A stretch of 64,000 bases of DNA from Scenedesmus sp. ARA3 (lineage: Eukaryota > Chlorophyta > Chlorophyceae > Sphaeropleales > Scenedesmaceae): contig RWJK01000156.1 of NCBI GenBank assembly GCA_004335835.1, forward strand, positions 1-64,000. The letters are read 5' to 3'. Each line of letters begins with the position of its first letter. The stretch's first letter is position 1. The notes beneath the pieces were generated by a model. It worked only from the letters and a program-made list of their open reading frames with translations, did no database searches and was not told where the DNA came from. Below, piece after piece: positions 11,105 through 22,000 of the stretch. The translations under genes were made by a program, and so were the position numbers.

Positions 11105-14100
11105 TGCTGCCGCCAGTGCTGGCGCTACGAGCGCATGACGCGCGGCAGGCGGCGGGAGCACTACCAGTGGAACATGGACATCGTGGGCGTGCCAGGTGGG
11201 CACGCAGCGCAGCGCAGCATGTTGCGCAATGCATGCGCATGTGTCCTACGTTCCTTGCGGTGTGGATTGTGAGGCTGAGCTGCTGGTACCCTACATGGAT
11301 CGACATGGTCACTACACCTCTGCATTATGTTGTACGCTGTGGGCTTTCATGCCCTGCTTCGTGTTGGCTGTGCTGCAGGTTTGGAGGCTGAGGCTGAGCT
11401 GCTGGCTGCCATCACGACCTTCTTCGGCTGTCGGGCACATAACGTATCTCTGTTCTGTAATGTCGTATCTCTGTTTTGTTATGTTGTTATTTCATGACCT
11501 GCCGCAGGTGTGGAGGCTGAGGCTGAGCTGCTGGCAGCCATCACCACCTTCTTCAGCCGCGCGGGCACATAACCTATTGTCGTTGTGTCATGTTGTTATT
11601 TCATGGCCTGCCGCAGATGTGAAGGCTGAAGCTGAGCTGCTGGCAGCCGACATGTGATTTCTCATTTACTCAGCAAGTAGGTTTAGGCTACATTGTCACA
11701 TCATGTTGTGCCATGTACTGCTTGTTGTCGCAGGCGTGGAGGCTGAGGCTGCGCTGCTGACAGCCATCACCACCTTCTTCAGCCACGTGGCACATAACCT
11801 GTTGTCATTGTGTTATGTTGTTATTTCTTGACCTGCGGCAGGTGTGGAGGCTGAAGCCGAGCTGCTGGCAGCCATCACCACCTTCTTCAGCCGTGTGGGC
11901 ATCAGCGCTGCTGACGTGGGCATCAAGGTGTCCAGCCGCAAGGTGCTGGCGGCGGTGCTGGAGCGATACAGCGTGCCGCCCGAGAACTTTGCACAGGTGC
12001 GGCGCTGCGGCGGCTGCTCAGGCGCAGCTTGTTGACAAAGAGATGGCATGTTGCACGTAAGCGATCGGGCAAAGTCAACTGTGTTGGTGGAGAGCTGTGC
12101 GTGGCGCGGTTGTGGAGGTGCAAGCACCTACAAGCCAGGGCCTCTTATCCTGAACTAAGCAACTCCTGCACCCTATCCATTGCCCACGTACACAGTGTAA
12201 CAGGCCTCCTTTATGCACACTGTGATCACTGTGAACACTGTCGCTGCGTGCATGTGCCTGCAGGTGTGTGTGATTGTGGACAAGCTTGAGAAGCTGCCTC
12301 GTGACAAGGTGGAAGCGGAGCTGGCGGCACTAGGGGTCAGCGCAGACGCAACAGAGGGTGAGCATGCGGCGCGGCCGTGCCGGCAGGTGTTACGAACGGT
12401 GTGTTGTTATGCATTTCCTGCTCTGTGTGCTTGCTTGTGCGCTCTGATGCTCGCCGTGCTTGTGCCCAGCATTGCTGCCCTGCCGAAAGTAGGGACCCCT
12501 CTTCAACTGCCTGTATCAACTAATAACAACAAACTCGACTAATGAAATAAAACTATTGCAATGCTCTGTGCACTGCAGGCATTCTGTCGGCGCTGTCGTG
12601 CCGCAGCCTGGACCAGCTAGGGGAGCTGCTAGGCCCTGCTGGCCACGACGCACTGGGCGACCTGCGGCAGCTGTGGGCCCTGGCTGCCGGATATGGCTTC
12701 CAGGAGTGGCTGGTGTTTGATGCTAGTGTGGTGCGCGGCCTGGCCTACTACACAGGTGCGCTGTTTGTTTTGATTTGTTGTTATGTTATTTTTATGAACA
12801 GTTGCAGGTGCTGCGACAGTGGTGGCTGGGAAGCGGCAGCGGTCGGGTTGTGTGCGTGGTGGTTGGGAAGCGGCAGCGTGGTTGCTGGGCAGCCTCATGC
12901 GTGCAAACTTACACATGGTTGTTGGGTATGGCTTCCAGGAGTGGCTGGTGTCTGATGCTGGTGTTGTGCGCGGCCTGGCCTACTACACAGGTGCGCTGTT
13001 TTTGGTAATTTGTTGTTATGAATGTTGTCATGTTTTGTTATGAATGGTTGCAGGTGGTTGTGACGGTGGTGGGTGGGTACGGGTGGCTGAGTCGTCCATG
13101 TTGCTTGGAGCATACGGCCTAATGCTTTGCATACACAGCGCGGTGCTTCCTTGCTCCAGCCCCTTGCCCCGTGGGGCCTGGCAGCGGACAAGGCACCGCA
13201 CAGCAGCGGCAGCAGCCGCCCGGGCTCACTTACTCGCGGTTGACCCACCCCGCGCAACCCTGAGTCATTCACCCCTGGACATCTAAATGCACACATCCAT
13301 CATTACTTCACCGCACCATCCCGTTGTGCACCAATTTGCTTCACTTCCACCTCGAAGTGCAGCAGTCAAACCACCAAGAGTGCAGCAGTCAACAAAACCC
13401 TTGCTGTCAGCAGCCCCTAAGTGACCAATGCACATTCTGAAGGTGCACCTTTGTTCATTGAAACCACCTGCAGGGGTTGTCTTTGAGGGCTTTGACCGGG
13501 CAGGGCAGCTGCGTGCCATCTGCGGCGGCGGCCGTTATGACAAGTTGCTGGGCACATTCGGCGGCGAGGACGTGCCCTGTGCTGGCTTTGGCTTTGGTGA
13601 TGCAGTCATTGTGGAGCTGCTGAAGGACAAGCAGCTGCTGCCAGCGCTGACTCAGCAGGTGGGTGCCAGAACGAGGTGTTGCTGGTGCTGTTGGTGTGCT
13701 TTCTGCTGTCATGCTGCCAGTGCTGCTTGTGTTTCAAATGGTTTATATGGCGTTGGTGATGCTGTATTTGTGGAGCTGCGGAAGGATAAGCCTCACGCTG
13801 CCAGCGCTGACTCAGCAGGTAGGTACATGTTTTTTTCGTATTAAGTGGCGTTGCTGGTGCTGTTGGTGTGCTTTCTGCTGTCACCATGATGCTGCAAGTG
13901 CTGCTTGTGGTATGAATAGTTGGCATTGGATTGATGGTAGTTTGCACTGCAGCAATTGCATTTCATGCGTTGACATGAGTGAGTGTCCCTGTTGAGTTGC
14001 TGCTGCTACTGACGGCGGCGGCTGACTGTAAAAGGACGAATTTATACAATATTCAGGAGTGAATGCACAATTACTGGAGCGAGTAATTGCACAATCACTG

Positions 14101-14376
14101 GCTGTGCTGCTGCAGGTGGATGACGTCATCATGGTGATGGACGAGAGCTTGCGGCCCGCAGCCTGCGGCATCGCAGCCCGCCTGCGTGCCGCCGGCCGCC
14201 GCGTGGATGTTATTTTGGAAGCCAAGAAGATGAAGTGGGCCTTCAAGCATGCTGAGCGCAGCGGCGCTGCACGGCTGCTGCTTGTTGGCGGCGGGGAGTG
14301 GGAGCGGGGTGCTGTGGCTGTGAAGGATCTGGCTTCACGCGAGCAGACAGAGGTGCCCGTGGACCAGCTAGCATGA
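9262..14376 (+). CDS. HisRS: Histidine--tRNA ligase, organellar, 10 exons, 514 aa
   Basis: Class II aminoacyl-tRNA synthetase that charges tRNA-His. Exons: 9262-9393, 9621-9789, 10275-10450, 10684-10800, 11117-11195, 11842-11996, 12264-12357, 12579-12755, 13474-13658, 14116-14376. The sum is 1545 nt with all phases closing. The first about 44 residues are Arg/Ser-rich with no acids, like a plastid or mitochondrial transit peptide; a Gln/Ala-rich linker follows. Catalytic-core motifs in order: [15 protein letters not shown] (about 100), [14 protein letters not shown] (about 170), [16 protein letters not shown] (motif 2, about 200), [17 protein letters not shown] (HisA signature, about 355-372), [13 protein letters not shown] (about 380). 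The C-terminal anticodon-binding domain covers about 429-514. The bacterial-type sequence and leader suggest organelle import, possibly dual. Introns 5, 8 and 9 hold exon-edge copies. Confidence 0.95.
11259..11815 (+). repeat. Five acceptor-side copies of HisRS exon 6 start
   Basis: Copies start at about 11259, 11379, 11508, 11617 and 11734, ahead of the real exon at 11842. Each unit of about 108-129 bases carries an intron tail (GTTATTTC, GACCTGCCGCAG type) plus the exon head encoding [16 protein letters not shown]. Four keep a CAG acceptor; the first does not. The copy at 11734 runs into a stop codon if read in frame. All lie in intron 5. Confidence 0.92.
12925..13005 (+). repeat. Donor-side copy of HisRS exon 8 end
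   Basis: This repeats the exon 8 end encoding [18 protein letters not shown] with the donor and the first intron bases (ACAGGTGCGCTGTTT). The original is at 12690-12770. Differences are few, so the copy is young. Confidence 0.9.
13136..13283 (+). mobile_element. About 147-bp dispersed intronic element, copy B
   Basis: This is the partner of 6650-6798, inserted in HisRS intron 8. Read on the plus strand it begins ACAGCGCGGTGC and ends CCCCTGGACAT. The near identity to copy A in a different gene points to dispersal by transposition rather than local duplication. No coding sequence is present. Confidence 0.6.
13753..13825 (+). repeat. Decayed donor-side copy of HisRS exon 9 end
   Basis: This repeats the end of exon 9 (GDAV..VEL..KD..LPALTQQ) followed by a GTAGGT donor. 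The original ends at 13658. Several substitutions and an indel show it is older than the exon 8 copy. Confidence 0.85.
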
Positions 14377-15026
14377 GCGGTTTCTGTGTTTGTGCGTGCT
14401 CTTCTGGGTTGCAGGGACGCAGGAGCGTCAGTGTGCTGTGTGCATGCTGTGGCTGCCTGCTGCAGCTCTTTGGCACAGCTGAGCGACACGTGCCATGCCA
14501 CGTGCTCAGGCTTGGATCGCCTAGTTTGGTGAGCTGTAACTGTGCATTCGATCACTTTGACCGGCTACTGCAATGCGTGTCGCCTGCTATTCTTTTATAC
14601 CGGCTCTTACTGCAGTTGTTGCCTTGAGCAGGGCGTGTCCTTTCAAGCGAGACCGGTGCACGTCAATGCCTGTATTAACGGCTCCGTCCTTAAATCATAC
14701 CTGAAACTTCATGTAAACGCGTTTGAGAGTACTGCTACTGTTGCAGGGTGCGCCATCGGTCACTGGGGGTTACTTTTCGAAAGTGCGGTAATCACTGCCC
14801 CGAACACTTTGGGGCTTTGTAGCTGACAGCAGCCGTCTTCTACCACACTCATAGTAGTTAAAGTATCATATTCGACGACTCCAGCTGTCGCTGCCGCTGG
14901 TGTAACTCGAAACGCGCGGACGCCAGTACACAGCAAGCACTGCACCTAGGCACGACATTTGTTGTATTTGTTGTGAAGTGTTGCCGAAATTAAACTTCCT
15001 CAAATTAATCTGGCGGAGGAGTCAAG
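14377..15026. other. Intergenic between HisRS and ZIP
   Basis: This holds the HisRS 3' UTR and the ZIP promoter and 5' UTR. A TGTAA element, the usual polyadenylation signal of chlorophyte algae, occurs at 14535-14539. Nothing else was recognised. Confidence 0.5.
14535..14539 (+). terminator. TGTAA polyadenylation signal candidate, HisRS
   Basis: TGTAA lies about 160 bases after the HisRS stop codon. This pentamer is the known green-algal poly(A) signal, but it is short enough to occur by chance. Confidence 0.4.
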
Positions 15027-16749
15027 ATGCGGCTGCTCCTTGGACTCGAGCACGTCCATGCGCACCAGCAGGAGGGCGCGAATGCTGGGGGACATCCGCT
15101 GATGTCAGCCGGCTGGGAGCTCAGGTAACAGCCACTCGCTATGTATGGATACCAGCTTGAGCATGCAACCCAGCTGCAGGCAGTGCAGAAGAGCAGCAGC
15201 AGCAGGAGCAGCGGCCTGCCTGCTGCACTGGTGGCAGTAAGGCACCTACAACACTGGCAGGGCATCAGCATTGCTGACAGAGCTCCTTCGCCATACTCAC
15301 ATTAGACCTAGGTCTGTGCACAATGGTACAGCTGACGGAATGCGTGTCACCATCAAGACTACACATCAGCAGACAGCTGAGACACTGCCGTCTGCACTTG
15401 TGTGCTGTCATGCTGCAGGGTGGCTGGGCTGTTTGTCATCTTTGCAGCTTCCATGTGCAGCTTGATCACCCTTTGGTTCAGGAGCACCAACACAGTGTTG
15501 CCGCGGCTGCTGCGCGCATTCAGTGGAGGTGTCATCACAGCGCTGGCGCTGGTGCACATCGTGCCTGAGGTGGGACAGACTTGCTGCCGCGCCAGCATGC
15601 TGCTGTACGCTGCTGCTTTAGTGTCCAGCAGCGCACTTGGCAGCTTTTGAGCACATGGCAGGAAGCAGCACCACACTGCAAGGCTCAACCTGTTTTGCGT
15701 GCAACCGCTGTTTGCAGCCACCTATTGAACCAGCCATTTCCCGGTACAAAACAGCAAGGCACGTGATGGCATACCGCAGCCATTCTCCAACCTGCGCACT
15801 TCACATGTTCACATGTTGAATTAGTTCTTAACCTGGGTCCTGTGCTGTTGTGCTGCCCGCAGGCGCTGGAGCAGCTTGATGGGCTGCCGCTGAAGTTCCC
15901 AGTGCCTGTCGGCGGCTGCGCCATCCTGGCGGGCATCCTGCTGCTGGTCATCCTTGACAGCACGCTTGCAGGCATACTGGCCCCCGAGTCATACAGGAAC
16001 GAGCTTCAAGAGCAGGAGGAGGAGGATAAGGACTCCAGTACCTGCGCTGTCACAAGCACAGAGCATCACTCAAACTCGACCCCTAAAAAGGGAACCGATT
16101 TCCACTGCCACCGCATTCACAGCAGCTCCTCAGAGAATGTGTCAGAAGCAGCAGCGAAGATGAAGACAATCAGGCAGGGTGTCACTGCTGTCACGATGGA
16201 GCTCGGCTGCATCTTCCACAGTGTTATTATCGGCATCGGCGTGGGGGTTATAACGGGGGACAAGCAGCTGGTGCTGACACTGATTACGGCACTGGCAATC
16301 CATCAGGGCCTGGAGGGTTTGGCTCTGGGCTCTGTGCTGGCCCTGACCAGCTTCTCGACCCTCAAGAAGGTGCTGATGCTGTTTGTGTACAGCGTGACAA
16401 CGCCTGCAGGTGGGTGCCTGGGGCAACAGCAGCACAGCGCAGCACTCGCAGCAGTTGCATGGCTGGGTGGAGATTGCTTTGTTCGTGTGCTGTTCAAGCA
16501 GGTGTAGCAGCAAGCCGTCAGACGCAGCTGCAGCCAAGCACACCGCCCCTATTGCTGAGGCTGCACACGCATTGGCGCCACCCCCGGCCACACTCAGCCG
16601 GGCCACCATCTCTTCCTTCCACATCCCCTCACTTTCGGTCACTAATGATGCGCCTCTGCAGGCATTGCAATTGGCATCACCATCTGTCCCTTTCACTTCC
16701 CCTCACAACGCGCTGGCACAGCGTCTGCATACTGCTGCTGCTTTAACTG

Positions 16750-16845
<96 letters not shown>

Positions 16846-17449
16846 AGGCATTGCCATCGGCATCACCATCGCCTCAACCTACGACGCCACCAGCCTCACC
16901 AACCGCGCCGTGCAGGGCGGCCTCAACGGCGTGTCAGGTGCGTATCGTTGCTTTGCAAGGCGGAATGTCGGGCCACCCGATATGCATGTTGACAGCTGTC
17001 GAGCCAGCTCACTGCTGGCAGTGCCGCTGCTGTCCAGGGGCAATGCACAGCTGGCAGTACCGCTGAGGGTCAGCAGCAAGGACAATGGACAAGGCACCAC
17101 ACCTCTCGTCATTAGTCGACCATGTAACGTGTGCTGCTGCTGCTGCCGCTGCTGCCGCTGCCGGTGCTGCTGCTGCTGTTATGTTTTTTCTTCTGCAGGC
17201 GGCATGCTGCTGTACATCGGCCTCTTCCAGCTCATCCCTCATTATCTGACACGGGCTTGCTGCTGCTGCTGCTGCTGTTATGTCTCTGTTTCTGCAGGCG
17301 GCATGCTGCTGTACATTGGCCTCAACCAGCTGCTGGCAGAGGAGTTCAGCAAGGGAGACCTCACCGTGCGGCCCGGCCTGCGCTTCTGCATGTACCTGGC
17401 AGTGGTGCTGGGTGCTGGCGCAATGTGCGCGCTTGGCATCTGGGCTTGA
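15027..17449 (+). CDS. ZIP-family divalent metal transporter, 5 exons, 345 aa
   Basis: ZIP proteins move Zn, Fe or Mn into the cytosol from outside or from organelles. Exons: 15027-15124, 15419-15569, 15863-16409, 16848-16937, 17298-17449 (1038 nt). Membrane segments in order: VAGLFVIFAASMCSLITLWF (TM1), AFSGGVITALALVHIVPE (TM2), GGCAILAGILLLVILDS (TM3), then a Ser/His/acid-rich cytosolic loop with HCH (about 123-190). TM4 holds MELGCIFHS (His202) and TM5 holds HQGLEG (His230, Glu234), the conserved metal-binding pair of helices. TM6, TM7 (GGMLLYIGLNQLL) and a C-terminal TM8 ending GIWA follow. The length is typical. Substrate and membrane cannot be told from sequence. The starts of exons 4 and 5 each have a tandem copy upstream. 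Confidence 0.93.
16662..16692 (+). repeat. Decayed acceptor-side copy of ZIP exon 4 start
   Basis: CTGCAG followed by a near match to the first about 27 bases of exon 4 (encoding IAIGITI). The real exon starts at 16848, beyond the long CTG tract. Confidence 0.75.
16752..16846 (+). repeat. Pure CTG tract (about 31 units) before ZIP exon 4
   Basis: This is the longest uninterrupted triplet run in the window. It ends directly in the CAG acceptor of exon 4, replacing a normal polypyrimidine tract. Such a length is likely to be polymorphic. Confidence 0.95.
17180..17255 (+). repeat. Acceptor-side copy of ZIP exon 5 start
   Basis: The copy starts at 17199 after TTCTGCAG and encodes GGMLLYIGL before diverging. 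The real exon starts at 17298, exactly 99 bases later. The interval is open in frame, so use of the upstream acceptor would insert 33 residues, including a Cys run and a second GGMLLYIGL. Confidence 0.88.
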
Positions 17450-19062
17450 GTTTGGTGATGGATTTGATGTACTCAAGCCATGGCTGCAGCTGGTGCTTGT
17501 TGGTGCATGAAATGTGTGCGTGTGTTGATTCACAGCCGCAGGTATTCAGTCAGTGATAAAGTGCTGGCCGATTGGTGCGTTTCCATGCCAGCGGGTGTGT
17601 TGCTGCAGCGGCAGCATGAGGGGCTGGTTGGCTTTGGGGGTTAGACGCAGCAGCCGGTGTGCAGGGCATGGTGGGAGCAGCGGCAGCAAGCGGCAGCAGC
17701 AACGTGCTGCTGCCAGCAGTGCTGCGGCGGGCTCATTGGTTGTTGTGCCTGGCAACCAGCACGTTGTGATTGTTTGACCAGGGGACAGGGGTGGTGTCGC
17801 TTGGTTGTCTGGATGCTTGTTGGTGCATGTGTTATACACACAGTGCCTACTCGCAAACAGTCACCTGGCTGCTAATAGCAAGTATTGCAGTTTCTGCAGC
17901 CATTTGGAGTAGAGATTGTTATCAATAGAGGAGCCTGATGGCTCACGACTCAACAGCGCGTGACAAGCCAAGTGTATTACTTGACAATTGTAGAATTTGA
18001 CCAGGGTTTGACTAGGGTTTGACGGCTCGACAAGACCACAGGCTTCAGCACTTCATTTTGCCGCAAGGCAAATCCTGACAGTCGGCAGTTCCTGACACAC
18101 TCAAATGCAGTGGCCAGCTGTTTGTCCTGACAGCGTTGCCTCAGTATACGGTCTATTTGAATTGTGCATCTGTGCGCTGTGAATTTTGCATGATCTAGCA
18201 CAGCTGACAAGGGCTGGGCTAATGGCGTCCCAACTTCAAGTGTACTTATGCCCTGATAAGCCTGTCATTGGCTCCCCAAACAGGCAGGGTTGCCTGTGTA
18301 CTGCATGGCAACTCCGCATCGGCTACTGTCTGTGTAAGCTCTTGAGGTGCGTGCTCTGTCAGACAAGGCGCACCAGTAGACAATGCTGCTGTGTAACGCC
18401 CACCAAGCAAGTAGTAATCTAGCCCAATAGAAACCCGGGGAATGAGAGTTCCTTCCCGCTATGCTCTCCCATTCATTCTTCAGTTACTGTTGCTCAAACT
18501 CATACTCATGGTTGAAAACCAATCACCACATCTACTTTGTAGCCAGTTGATTTACATAGCTGTCTGCAGACATTGCAAGCAGGAAGCAGCATCACCAGGA
18601 GCACTGCACAGCTGTTGCTGCTGTGCACACGGGTACACAGCACACTGCTAGAGCTGCTTCAGCATGCCGCCTATACAAGACCAGCTGCAGCGTTACGCAC
18701 CGACCAGTCATCCACAGCAGCTTAGGGCCTATGCAAAACCACAGCTGCAGCTGCCAAACAGCTCCGCCAGCTGCGTATGCCCAGCTTGCTTCTGACCAAT
18801 CACAACTGCAGGCGCAGCTGCTGCCATGGCTGCTGCGGCGCTGCTGCTGCTGCTGCTGCAGCCGCAGCTGCTGCCACAGCTCTGTTCCCAAACAAACACC
18901 CCGCTAGTTGCGCATGCCCAGCTGCTGCTGTCGCAGTTGCTGCCACAGCTGCTGAACAGCTTGCAACAAACAATTAGGGCTGCTGTACTTGCCAGGATGC
19001 TGCTCACCAGCTGCTGCTGCCACAGCTGCTGCCACAGCTCCGCTCACAAACAAACACCCCCG
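17450..19062. other. Convergent intergenic region
   Basis: This region lies between the ZIP stop (+) and the plastid-protein stop (-). It holds both 3' UTRs and a copy of the plastid gene's 3' end at 18866-18925. Otherwise I see only CTG/CAG-rich low-complexity sequence. Confidence 0.5.
18866..18925 (-). repeat. Copy of 3' end of the plastid-protein gene
   Basis: This matches 19022-19080, which covers the last codons, the stop codon and the adjacent 3' sequence (blocks GCTGCTGCCACAGCTC and CAAACAAACACC...GCTAG.TGCGCATGCCCAG). It lies about 155 bases downstream of the real stop in transcription order. Confidence 0.8.
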
Positions 19063-22000
19063 CTAGCTGCGCATGCCCAGCATGCTGCTCACCAGCTGCT
19101 GCTGCTGCGGCTCCACCAGCTGCATCGCCAGGCCGTACAGCCGCTGCAGCGTCTCGCCATCAGCCCAGCCCTTCAGTTCATCAGAGATGAGGCCCACCTG
19201 GCTGCTGCCTGCCTCTAACACTGGCATGCCCTGCAGCAGGCTTGACAGCTGCGCTAGGGCTGTCGCGCACAGCACGTCGTCGCCCTTCTTGGCAGCGGTG
19301 TAGGCCTGGTAGGAGCAGCGAAGGCAATGTATTGCAGGGCAGCAGCAGCAAGCAGTTGCACAGCAGTGCATGGCAGCGCAGGCAGATAGTGACAAGTGAT
19401 TGCAGAGTGCTGCCCACCAAGGGTACAACAGCAACACAGAACTGGCTCGCTGGCAAATTGAAAGCAACCAGCACCATGCTGACAGTTGCCGCAGCCTCTT
19501 GCCAGACACCGCAGGCATCCCTCCCGCCAGACCACAGCTCAGGCAGCTGCATCATGCGTGTGCGTGTAGCAAGTCGCAGCACAATCAAGCATGCACCACG
19601 GCAGCGCACGCACAGCACTGCCCCCTGCTGGCTGCCATGAAGCCTTGAAGCACCGTCAGACACATCCATCTCCACGCAGCGCCACAACATACACAATGTG
19701 CAGCGCACCTCCACCACGCGCGCCCTGCACGCGCCCGCCACCCAGTTTGCGGCCAGGCTCACGGCGCGCTCGTCGGGGATCTGCACGTCCTGCGCCACGC
19801 CCGCCACAAACGCCAGCGGGCTCACATCGGCCAGATCGGCCTCATCCACACTGCTCGGCTCCAGGCACCTGCACGCAGAAGGAGAAAGATACTTATGATG
19901 CTGATGTGGCAGACACATTCGGATGATGGAAGTGCAACGCCAGCGGCGCCTCCTCAGCCAGGTCGGCCTCGTCCACACTGCTGGGCTCCAGGCACCTGCG
20001 AAGACGTGCAGAATAAGGATGGTTATGTTGTCGCTGCACTGACAAAGGCAGACTGTCGGGATATGTAAAATGTGAAAGCCAGCGGGGCCTCCTCAGCCAG
20101 GTCGGCCTCGTCCACACTGCTGGGCTCCAGGCACCTGCGAAGACGTGCATGATACGGGGTTGTGTATTAGATGACGTGGTTGTGTGATAGATCATGCGCT
20201 GAGAAAGGCAGCCGTGTTGAGTATTGACATGTTGTGGGGAAACTGCAGCGAGGCCTCCTCAGCCAGGTCGGCCTCGTCCACACTGATCGGCTCCAGGCAC
20301 CTGCAACATCACAGAGGTGTTGTATTGGGAACATGCATAAAGGAATGCTTAGACGAGAGGCGAGGCAGGATTGCAACACGCTACACAGCAAGTACCTGTT
20401 CAGGTGCAACAATCAAGCTGTGCAATCAGCCTGTCGACCAGCAGATAACAACACTCGCGCACTAGCTCAAAACATCCCTACCACTAACTCCAGTCGGTTG
20501 TCTACGCTGCACTGTGCTGCACCAGCTCCAGTCACGCGTTTCCACAGCAGCCAAGCAACAACCCACCTGCGCATCGCTGCTTCCACTGCTGCCTTATAAA
20601 TGGCGTCCCGCCCGCCCACGGTGCGCGTGTCCACTGTCACGCCGCCGCCAGCCTGGCAGATACGGCGCAGCAGCGCAATGTCGCTGATCTTGTAATCCTC
20701 GCCCCTGTTCTTTGCCTGCTCTATGCGCGCCAGCAGCGCGCTAGCTTGCATCTGCGCTGCTGCACGCGTGGCGTCGTCTGCTGCAAAGCTCATGGGCGCC
20801 TGCCACCTGGCACACAGCAGCAGCAGCAGCAGCAGCAGCAGCGCAGCGTGTGAGGCGTGGGCATATAGCGTCGCTGAGCCATCCAGCAGAACAGAATGCT
20901 GCATGCATAGCTGATTGCTGGACACAAAGCCACGCATGACTGCAGGCCAGCCTGCGCAGTGGCACACCAAGTGTTCAGAGCGTGCATCACAGGCAGCTGC
21001 AGCGCAGGACACCCGCCATTTGCTCGGCTACAGACACAATGCACATGCCGTTTGCTTCATTAGGAGCAATGTGTTGCTTCAGCCCACACTCCTCGCCGAC
21101 AACTTGTTGCAGAGTACAGCAGCAGCAGCAGCAGCAAGCTCACCAGCTGGGTGGCTGGTAGGGCTGCTCCCTCCGTCGCTGCTCTGCTGCCAGGCCTGCT
21201 GCCTTGCTGGTGAGCTCCTCAAAGGCGGCATCGGACAGCTGCTCCGGCAGGTCGCTGCTGCCTGCTGCTGCGCCTGTCTTGTACGGCACCCACACCTGCA
21301 CCAAGCACAACACGCGCACGCAGCAGCGGGCGTACAACTCAGAGAACGTGTTGACTTGCATGCACACACCAGCAGCAAGCATACACGGGCACCAAGTGAA
21401 CCAGGCACCAAGCACCTAAGCATGTAAGCAACTAAGCAATTCAGCACTGCATGCTGCCATGCTGTTGCTTGGCATGCCCGCAGCTGATGATGGCCATCTG
21501 CAGCTGGCAAGTACTTGAATACAGCAGCTGCAGCAGACTCTCTTCACCTTCTTGCCTCCCAGGCCGCGGTCATACACCCATCTGCCCTGCTGCTGCCGCG
21601 CCTTGGCTTCATTGCTGCTGCTCCAGGCTGCGTAGATGCCGCCAAACAGCAGCGCAAAGGCCAGGGGCCCTGTCACGTCTGCGCCAGCCACCTTGATGCT
21701 GAGCCACGTGTCATCGTCTGCAGGCCGCGCTGACTTCTGCTGGCAGCAGCAGCAGCAGCAGCAGCAGCAATGATTGTGGAAGCAGATAAGCAGCACAGAC
21801 AAGCGCAGCAGGGGTGAAGGAGAGTGATCAAGGGTCAGACAGAACAAGAGGAAGAGTGGCTGGCTGGAGCAGCAGCAGCAGCGCGGCAACTGCTTTGCTG
21901 GGGCAGCATATGTTTGCATCCGGAGCTGGCTAGCATGACGGAGCTGCGTGTGATGGCATAAGTACAGCAAATCACAGCTGTAATGCTTGCTGCGCACAGC

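Noticed and set aside
11259..11996. Regularly spaced repeats resembling a CRISPR array
   Set aside because: Units contain an intron tail and coding sequence of HisRS, diverge with age, and sit inside a eukaryotic intron; spacers are not unique inserts.
18255..18300. Similarity to 42090-42130 (CCTATCATTGGCTCC-type block)
   Set aside because: Only about 30 partly matching bases in two non-coding places; not enough to define an element.
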